A DNA stretch of 12,834 nt from an uncultured Bacteroidota bacterium (GTDB lineage Bacteria > Bacteroidota > Bacteroidia > Chitinophagales > Chitinophagaceae). A program made the translations under genes and the position numbers. The DNA lies in assembly GCA_903906615.1 (NCBI GenBank), contig CAIVKT010000491.1, positions 1 to 12,834 of the forward strand, given 5' to 3'. The notes beneath the pieces are model-generated. The model was not told the origin of the DNA. It searched no databases and was given only the letters and a program-made list of their open reading frames with translations. Shown piece after piece: positions 7,492 to 12,834 of the stretch. Numbering within the stretch: position 1 is the first letter of the stretch; each line of letters opens with the position of its first letter.

Positions 7492-10008
7492 ATGAGCAAG
7501 CAATACACCCTGTTTTTTATAGCCATTCTTTTTACTACAGTGCAAGCAACAGCACAGCCGGTAAGCTTTTTGCCCAAAGGTATTGGCGGTGGCGGCGCAT
7601 TATTCTTCCCGAGGATAAACCCGGCAAATGATAATGAGTATTATGTGGCCTGCGATATGAGCGAGATGTTTCATTCCACGAATTATGGTGATAGCTATTC
7701 GCAACTGCCGTTTTCGGGGCTACAGACATTGAATGTATCCACGTATGAATTCACTAATGCCCCGTTGACGGCGTACAGCAATTTTAATGATGGCAATAAC
7801 GGCTATCCTGTAAAAACTACGGATGGCGGTGTGACGTGGACCATGCTTGCGGGTTATGATGCCAGCCAGGGCGAGGTATATGCCATGAAGGCCAACTACA
7901 ACAACCCCAACCAGGTATTGCTGGATTATTATGGCGAGATCACATTCTCTAACGATGGTGGCAGTACTTTTTCTACGGTGGCTACAGCAACGAGCTCGGG
8001 TGTGGGTCTCATTATGGGTGGCGTATTTATTACGGGTGATAGTATTTATATCGGTACCAACCAGGGCATTTATTATTCGACCAATGCAGGGGTTTCTTTT
8101 TCACTCATGACCACAACCGGCATGGCTTCGGGAGAAGTAGTGTGGCAATTTGCAGGTGCAAAAGCGGGCAGCACATTGCGCTTTTGCTGCATAGCCGGGC
8201 TTAGTACCAATGTATATAACGGGCTGATGCCTTATGACTACAGCGGGGTAGTGGCCAATGTATATACTATGGATAATGCAAACGGGACATGGGTGAATAA
8301 AACAGGTACTATCAATACCTCCAGCGACTACGTGATGTATGTGGGCATGGCAGAAAATGATGTAAACACCATTTACCTTGGTGGCAGCGATGGCGTGCTG
8401 GATGCGCCATTGGTTTACAAGACCACAGATGCGGCCGCGACATGGAATAAAGTATTCAAAACAACAACCAACCAAAATATAACTACCGGCTGGGAAGGAT
8501 CGGGGGGGGATAAACAATGGAGCTGGGGCGAAGCAGCGTTCGGTATGTCAGTAGCTCCTAATAATTCGAGCAAGGCCATGTTTGGCAGTTTCAGCGATGT
8601 ACACCTGACAAGCGATGGCGGTACTACGTGGAAGCAGGCGTATGTGAAAAACGCAGACGACCATGCTGCGAACGCATCTACGCCCACAGCGCAAAGCTAT
8701 CACTCAATAGGATTGGAAAATACATCGTGCTGGCAGGTTTTCTGGCACAGTGCGAATATAATGGTCAGCGGGTTTAGCGATATAGGCGGTATACGCAGTG
8801 TAGACAGCGGAAACTCCTGGAGCTATACCTGTAGCGGCATGAGCGTGAACTCGGTGTACAGGATAGCTGCAACACCGGGCGGCACTATGTTTGCAGGCAC
8901 TGCAGGTATACACGATATGTACCAGAGTACCCGCCTGAAAGACGCACAGCTGGATGCCAGCGATGCCAGCGGCAAGATTATGTATTCGGTAAATGGTGGC
9001 GCCAACTGGTCGTTGGTTCATTCCTTCGGGCACCCTGTATTCTGGTTGGCAATAGACCCTAATGACAGTAATACGATGTATGCCAGCGTTATCAATCATG
9101 CAGGCTCCGGTGCGGCAGGAGGCATATGGATGACTTCCAACCTGAACGCGCTGGGTACCAGTACCTGGACTATTTTGCCCACACCAACCGGCACGGAGGG
9201 GCACCCGGCGAGCATCATTGTACTCAACGATGGCAAGGTCTTATGTACCTTTTCCGGCAGAATATCTTCAGGCTCCACATTTACGCCCAGCTCGGGTGTA
9301 TTTTTGTATGATCCGGGTACTACTTCCTGGACCGATGTGAGCGACCCAGCCATGAAGTACTGGACAAAAGACATAGTATTGGACCCGACAGATGCCACAC
9401 AGAATACGTGGTATGCCTGTGTGTTCACCAACTGGGGATCGACCTCTGCCAACCAGGGCGGCCTGTATAAAACGACCAACAGGGGCACATCCTGGACGAA
9501 ACTCACCGGAACTACCTTTGCACGTGTAACCTCCATTACCTTCAACCCGTTAAACACAGCGCAGGCATACCTGACAACAGAAACGCAGGGATTGTGGGTA
9601 AGCAATAACATGACCGCTGCAACGCCTACCTGGTCTTTGGTTACTGCTTATCCTTTCCGCCAGCCTGAGCGCGTATACTTCAATCCGTTCAACCAGAGCG
9701 AAATGTGGGTGAGCAGTTTTGGAAATGGCATGAAGGTCGGCAACTCGTCTACTTCCACAGGTATGCCTGTGTTTGCCAATACATCAGCAGGGTTGTACGT
9801 ATACCCTAACCCGGTAAAGAACACGCTGAATATTGTGCTACAGGCGCAAAAGCAGCAGGTGGTGTCGGTTTATAATATTACAGGCCAGGCTGCAGCAAGG
9901 ATTATACCCGGTAGCAAAAAAGAACTGGAAGTGAATACAGATAGCTGGAAGCCCGGTATATACTTTGTGGAGTACTGTGGCGAGTCGGTGAAATTTATTA
10001 AAGAATAA
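7492..10008 (+). CDS. Secreted Asp-box (BNR) beta-propeller protein with T9SS type A sorting domain
   Basis: The 838-residue protein starts with a signal peptide (about 1-22, ending ATAQ). I count nine Asp-box-like repeats of the form S/T-x-D/N-x-G-x-S/T-W/F: at about 62-70, 108-116, 152-160, 195-203, 310-318, 372-380, 435-443, 498-506 and 660-668 (for example KTTDGGVTW and LTSDGGTTW). Such repeats occur in sialidases, GH74 xyloglucanases, sortilin/Vps10 proteins and other beta-propellers. Two propellers, as in GH74 enzymes, would fit the length, but I cannot identify catalytic residues, so an enzymatic role is unproven. The C-terminus from about 768 (LYVYPNPVKN, ending VKFIKE) is a T9SS type A sorting domain, predicting cell-surface display or release. 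It is divergent from the M1 peptidase across a 102-base gap; both look like T9SS cargo. Confidence 0.85.
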   Translation: MSKQYTLFFIAILFTTVQATAQPVSFLPKGIGGGGALFFPRINPANDNEYYVACDMSEMFHSTNYGDSYSQLPFSGLQTLNVSTYEFTNAPLTAYSNFNDGNNGYPVKTTDGGVTWTMLAGYDASQGEVYAMKANYNNPNQVLLDYYGEITFSNDGGSTFSTVATATSSGVGLIMGGVFITGDSIYIGTNQGIYYSTNAGVSFSLMTTTGMASGEVVWQFAGAKAGSTLRFCCIAGLSTNVYNGLMPYDYSGVVANVYTMDNANGTWVNKTGTINTSSDYVMYVGMAENDVNTIYLGGSDGVLDAPLVYKTTDAAATWNKVFKTTTNQNITTGWEGSGGDKQWSWGEAAFGMSVAPNNSSKAMFGSFSDVHLTSDGGTTWKQAYVKNADDHAANASTPTAQSYHSIGLENTSCWQVFWHSANIMVSGFSDIGGIRSVDSGNSWSYTCSGMSVNSVYRIAATPGGTMFAGTAGIHDMYQSTRLKDAQLDASDASGKIMYSVNGGANWSLVHSFGHPVFWLAIDPNDSNTMYASVINHAGSGAAGGIWMTSNLNALGTSTWTILPTPTGTEGHPASIIVLNDGKVLCTFSGRISSGSTFTPSSGVFLYDPGTTSWTDVSDPAMKYWTKDIVLDPTDATQNTWYACVFTNWGSTSANQGGLYKTTNRGTSWTKLTGTTFARVTSITFNPLNTAQAYLTTETQGLWVSNNMTAATPTWSLVTAYPFRQPERVYFNPFNQSEMWVSSFGNGMKVGNSSTSTGMPVFANTSAGLYVYPNPVKNTLNIVLQAQKQQVVSVYNITGQAAARIIPGSKKELEVNTDSWKPGIYFVEYCGESVKFIKE

Positions 10009-10011
10009 CGA

Positions 10012-10045
10012 TTGTTTAGGTTCTGTTTTTGATCATGTATATTTG
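10012..10045 (+). promoter_or_regulatory. Bacteroidota-type promoter for modABC
   Basis: TATATTTG at 10038-10045 matches the TAnnTTTG consensus at every fixed position. A TTG at 10012-10014 lies 23 bases upstream, the upper limit of the usual 17-23 spacing. Transcription would start near 10050, giving a leader of about 30-45 bases before the modA ATG. This rules against the possible TTG start at 10043, which lies inside the promoter. No ModE-like palindrome or obvious molybdenum-cofactor riboswitch fold is visible in the short leader. Confidence 0.6.
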
Positions 10046-10093
10046 AGTGTGATCTTGCAAGAGGTCATTGCCGTGCATAAAATGTATAACAAG

Positions 10094-10861
10094 ATGAAAA
10101 AATATGGTTACTTTCTTTCGGTTGTAGTAATGCTGTTTTGCAGCCTCACCTGCGGGGCGCAAAAACTGACAGTGGCTGTGGCCGCGAATATGCAGTACGT
10201 GGTGGAGGAACTGTTACCGATATTTAAAACAGAAACGGGTATAGATGTGGACCTTGTGGTAGGCTCATCTGGCAAGCTGGCTACGCAGATAACAGAGGGG
10301 GCGCCATTTGATGTCTTTATATCAGCAGATATGAAGTACCCGAACGAACTGTTTCATAAGGGGCTTGCTACTGTGCCTGCTAAGGAATATGCGCAGGGCA
10401 AGCTGGTTTTGTGGACCAACACGCATGGCATACAACCAACAGCGGATCTGAAAATATTATTGCAGAGTTCTATTGTAAAGATAGCTGTAGCCAATCCGAA
10501 AACAGCCCCTTATGGCGAGGCTGCTGAGCAGGCTATGAAATACTACAAGGTGTATACCCAGGTAAAGGATAAGCTGGTATATGGGGAGAGCATCGGGCAA
10601 ACACAGCAATTCATAGACACTAAGGCCGCAGATATAGGCTTTATAGCCAAATCGCAGGTGCTAACGGATGAGATGATGGGTAAGGGTTTCTGGATAGAGG
10701 TAGACAAAAAGGCATACGCGCCAATAATGCAGGGAGCTGTGATATTAAAGCATGGGAAAATGACCAACGAATATGGCGCCAAGCATTTTTTTGAATTTCT
10801 TTTTACTACAGAAGCCAAAACTGTTTTTAAGAAGTATGGATATATAGTGAGCGCGAAATGA
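10094..10861 (+). CDS. modA: Molybdate ABC transporter, periplasmic substrate-binding protein
   Basis: ModA captures molybdate (often also tungstate) in the periplasm and delivers it to the ModBC membrane complex. With the ATG at 10094 the protein has 255 residues. A signal peptide runs from MKKYGYFLS through a hydrophobic core to about residue 22, and the family pattern follows: KLTVAVAANMQ (24-34), VVGSSGKLATQI (55-66), APFDVFISAD (70-79), ANPKTAPYGEAA (133-144) and GFIAKSQ (172-178). The two conserved serines of GSSG are expected oxyanion ligands. The Cys near the end of the signal (LTCGAQ) does not fit a good lipobox. An ATG at 10082 is an alternative start that adds four residues; the earlier TTG at 10043 lies within the promoter. 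The stop overlaps modB as ATGA. Confidence 0.92.
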   Translation: MKKYGYFLSVVVMLFCSLTCGAQKLTVAVAANMQYVVEELLPIFKTETGIDVDLVVGSSGKLATQITEGAPFDVFISADMKYPNELFHKGLATVPAKEYAQGKLVLWTNTHGIQPTADLKILLQSSIVKIAVANPKTAPYGEAAEQAMKYYKVYTQVKDKLVYGESIGQTQQFIDTKAADIGFIAKSQVLTDEMMGKGFWIEVDKKAYAPIMQGAVILKHGKMTNEYGAKHFFEFLFTTEAKTVFKKYGYIVSAK

Positions 10862-11532
10862 CCGACTATCAACCTTTCCTGATCACCTTTAGGCTTGCGC
10901 TCATCACTACGGCTATACTGTTTATTGTTGCCATACCACTGGCCTATTGGCTGGCGCACAGCAGGAGCAAATTCAAATCAGTAATAGAAACGCTGGTGAG
11001 TATGCCACTGGTATTACCGCCATCGGTGCTGGGCTTTTATTTTCTTATCGCATTCGGGCCATCGCACGGGCTGGGGCAGTTCATAGAGCATTACTTCAAC
11101 ACACGGCTGGTGTTCTCTTTTGGCGGGTTGGTGGTTGCTTCTGTTATCTACAGCCTGCCCTTTATGGTGCATCCTATACAGGCCGGACTGGCGGGGCTTT
11201 CGCCGAATTTGAAGGATGCTTCTTTGTCGTTGGGCAAAAGCAAAACCGATACACTGCTTAAAGTATTGTTGCCGAGCATAAAACCCTCATTGCTTACCGG
11301 GCTGGTGCTTACCTTCGCGCATACGGTAGGCGAATTTGGCGTGGTGCTGATGATCGGCGGCAATATACCCGGCCAGACACGGGTTGCCTCCATTGCTATC
11401 TACGACGAGGTGGAAGCGATGAACTACCACAGCGCTAATATATATGCGGGCATATTGTTTGCCGTTACTTTTATTATACTGCTCACCGTATATTTTGTTA
11501 ATCACCGCTACGCTATTACTAAAAACTTATGA
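10858..11532 (+). CDS. modB: Molybdate ABC transporter, permease
   Basis: The 224-residue inner-membrane protein is the channel half of the molybdate importer and would work as a dimer with two ModC subunits. Five or so hydrophobic segments are visible, near residues 10-32, 45-67, 84-103, 143-166 and 197-216. The cytoplasmic coupling loop (EAA-like) spans about 120-143, including ASLSLGKSKTDTLLKVLLP. The family segments VSMPLVLPPSVLGFY (47-61) and HTVGEFGVVLMIGGN (155-169) are typical of ModB/CysU-type permeases. The ATG overlaps the modA stop (ATGA at 10858-10861), and its own stop overlaps modC the same way, so the three genes are translationally coupled. Confidence 0.95.
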   Translation: MTDYQPFLITFRLALITTAILFIVAIPLAYWLAHSRSKFKSVIETLVSMPLVLPPSVLGFYFLIAFGPSHGLGQFIEHYFNTRLVFSFGGLVVASVIYSLPFMVHPIQAGLAGLSPNLKDASLSLGKSKTDTLLKVLLPSIKPSLLTGLVLTFAHTVGEFGVVLMIGGNIPGQTRVASIAIYDEVEAMNYHSANIYAGILFAVTFIILLTVYFVNHRYAITKNL

Positions 11533-12386
11533 TCTCCTTTAGCATCAGCAAAGTGTTGCATACCGTGCAGGGCAAAGCCTTACTGGATGTGATGTGCGAT
11601 ATACAGCCAGGTGAACTGGTGGGGCTATACGGGGCATCAGGCGCAGGCAAAACAACGATACTAAGGATGCTCGCAGGGTTGTTGCTGCCGGATAATGGGC
11701 GCATAAGTGTGGGCGGCGATACGTGGTTAGATACTACTGCTGGCACGAACGTGGCGCCACAGAAAAGAAGCGCGGGCTTTGTGTTCCAGGACTATGCTTT
11801 GTTTCCCAATATGACGGTAAAGGGCAACCTGGCGTATGCCCTGCAAAAAGGGCAGCCCCCGGCGATAGTGGATGAATTGATGGATATCATGGAGCTGCGA
11901 CAGCTTAGCGGGAGATACCCAGAAACGTTATCGGGTGGGCAGAAGCAGCGTGTAGCATTGGCGAGGGCATTGGTGCGGCAGCCGAAGTTGCTACTGCTGG
12001 ACGAGCCGTTATCCGCATTGGATAACGAGCTGCGCTACCGGCTACAAGGCCATATTTTGCAGGCGCATAAACGCTATGGGCTAACAACTATATTGGTGAG
12101 CCACGATGTGCCAGAGCTATTCAGGATGGCAGGCAGGATATTGGTGCTGGAGCAGGGTAAGATAGTGAAGCATGGAACGCCACCGGAAGTATTCTTTAAT
12201 GAACTGGCAGGTGGTGCGTTTCAACTGGTGGGTGATGTGGTTGATGTAAACACAGAAAGCAAACTAGTAGCTGTGTTGGTGTATGGTAATGTAGTAAAAG
12301 TAAAGGTTGCTGAAACAGAGCAATATAAACAGGGAGATAAGGTTTTGGTGTATAGTGATACGTTCGCCATTAAGAAGATGGCCTGA
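11529..12386 (+). CDS. modC: Molybdate ABC transporter, ATP-binding protein
   Basis: ModC hydrolyses ATP on the cytoplasmic face to drive molybdate import through ModB. The 285-residue protein has a full ABC ATPase core: Walker A GASGAGKTT (35-43), Q-loop FVFQDYALF (84-92, Gln87), signature LSGGQKQR (134-141), Walker B LLLLDEP (154-160), D-loop SALD (162-165) and switch His192 in VSHD. The part after about residue 235 is only some 50 residues of beta-strand-rich sequence, shorter than in E. coli ModC (352 aa). It can hold at most one reduced mop/TOBE-like unit, so regulatory molybdate binding by this subunit may be weak or absent. The start overlaps modB as ATGA (11529-11532). A hairpin terminator begins 5 bases after the stop. 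Confidence 0.94.
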   Translation: MISFSISKVLHTVQGKALLDVMCDIQPGELVGLYGASGAGKTTILRMLAGLLLPDNGRISVGGDTWLDTTAGTNVAPQKRSAGFVFQDYALFPNMTVKGNLAYALQKGQPPAIVDELMDIMELRQLSGRYPETLSGGQKQRVALARALVRQPKLLLLDEPLSALDNELRYRLQGHILQAHKRYGLTTILVSHDVPELFRMAGRILVLEQGKIVKHGTPPEVFFNELAGGAFQLVGDVVDVNTESKLVAVLVYGNVVKVKVAETEQYKQGDKVLVYSDTFAIKKMA

Positions 12387-12391
12387 AAACA

Positions 12392-12423
12392 AGAAAGCAA
12401 CTACCACGCGGTAATTGCTTTCT
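12392..12423. terminator. Bidirectional hairpin terminator between modC and the convergent outer-membrane gene
   Basis: AGAAAGCAACTACC (12392-12405) pairs with GGTAATTGCTTTCT (12410-12423) around the 4-base loop ACGC: 14 positions with one C-A mismatch. On the minus strand the stem is followed by a T-rich tail (TTGTTTTC), so it resembles an intrinsic terminator best for the outer-membrane gene. On the + strand the downstream tract is less T-rich. Its place between two convergent stops (12386 and 12447) supports a role for both. Confidence 0.75.
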
Positions 12424-12446
12424 GAATTGACAAAAATGGATGGTCT

Positions 12447-12834
12447 TTATTTCCCGTAAACATAGTAGAAAGTCAAACGCCAAACAGCGTCAGTGCCCTT
12501 GTTGCCGCTTACGAGGTTGCTATAGGCATCGTTGGCCGCATTCTGGCTCAGTGCAGAGTTGTAGGTATTCAGCCAAAGGTTGGGCATGAAGTGTACATTC
12601 TTTACCGGTGTGTAGTCGAAGCCAAGTGTGACGAACTGTTGCTTTGTAGTAGGATCGTATGCAGGGGTTAAAGCGGTGTAGCTGCTGGTATTGTGTTCGT
12701 TTACGATATTGCTCAGATTGCCGCTGGGGTCGAAGTTGACGTAGCGTGCAAAGAAGCCGAGGCGTGCATTGCCTGCCTTGTCTGAAAGGATGCGGCCACG
12801 TACAAATACTGTAGCAGCCATTGCCTGCGTAGTC
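12447..12834 (-). CDS. Outer-membrane beta-barrel (porin-like) protein, C-terminal part only
   Basis: The frame is open to the right edge of the window, so only the C-terminal 128 or so residues are present and the start is outside. The Met codon at 12819-12821 is probably internal, because coding continues upstream as TTQ-A. The fragment alternates short amphipathic, aromatic-rich strands (such as NARLGFFARYVNFD, FVTLGFDYTP and VWRLTFYYVYG) with polar loops rich in Asn, Ser and Thr. It ends in a strand of the kind that closes Gram-negative outer-membrane barrels. I cannot name a porin family or substrate. It is convergent with modC, so any link to molybdate uptake is only positional. Confidence 0.7.
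   Translation of the reverse strand, partial: TTQAMAATVFVRGRILSDKAGNARLGFFARYVNFDPSGNLSNIVNEHNTSSYTALTPAYDPTTKQQFVTLGFDYTPVKNVHFMPNLWLNTYNSALSQNAANDAYSNLVSGNKGTDAVWRLTFYYVYGK

Noticed and set aside
10043..10093. Longer modA starting at TTG 10043
   Set aside because: That codon lies inside the perfect TATATTTG promoter element, and the added residues do not resemble a signal peptide.

Overview
The window looks like chromosomal DNA of a Bacteroidota bacterium, most likely of the Chitinophagaceae / Sphingobacteriales type. The evidence is two secreted proteins ending in type IX secretion (T9SS) type A sorting domains, two perfect matches to the Bacteroidota promoter element TAnnTTTG, weak or absent Shine-Dalgarno sites, and a panD / flippase-like / rfaE2 gene order that I associate with this group. 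The assignment is inference; there is no rRNA or other taxonomic marker here.

Layout. (1) Positions 1-457 hold no convincing gene. They contain a GC-rich hairpin at the left edge, two ~89% identical copies of a 52-53 bp palindromic repeat 125 bp apart, and a promoter with a possible operator just before panD. (2) Positions 458-2295 are a compact + strand operon: panD (beta-alanine for pantothenate/CoA), a flippase-like integral membrane protein, and rfaE2 (ADP-heptose synthesis), the last overlapping its neighbour by 38 bp. (3) Positions 2451-5430 are the polyphosphate pair ppk1 and ppx, coupled by a 4-base TTGA overlap. ppk1 is split by a one-base deletion at 3482/3483, exactly within its conserved HFPYHSF segment. 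(4) On the minus strand, 5446-7389 encodes a secreted M1-family zinc metallopeptidase with a T9SS tail. Divergent to it, 7492-10008 encodes a large secreted Asp-box (BNR) beta-propeller protein, also with a T9SS tail. (5) Positions 10094-12386 are modA-modB-modC, a complete molybdate ABC importer with ATGA overlaps at both junctions and a good Bacteroidota promoter in front. A hairpin terminator follows, shared with (6) a convergent outer-membrane beta-barrel gene that runs off the right edge.

Most of the window is housekeeping or common accessory metabolism: cofactor synthesis, envelope sugar synthesis, polyphosphate turnover, protein secretion by T9SS and molybdate uptake. I do not see a defence island, prophage, CRISPR array or new multi-gene system. 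The points most worth a second look are the ppk1 frameshift, the paired palindromic repeats at the left end, and the near-leaderless panD promoter with its inverted repeat.
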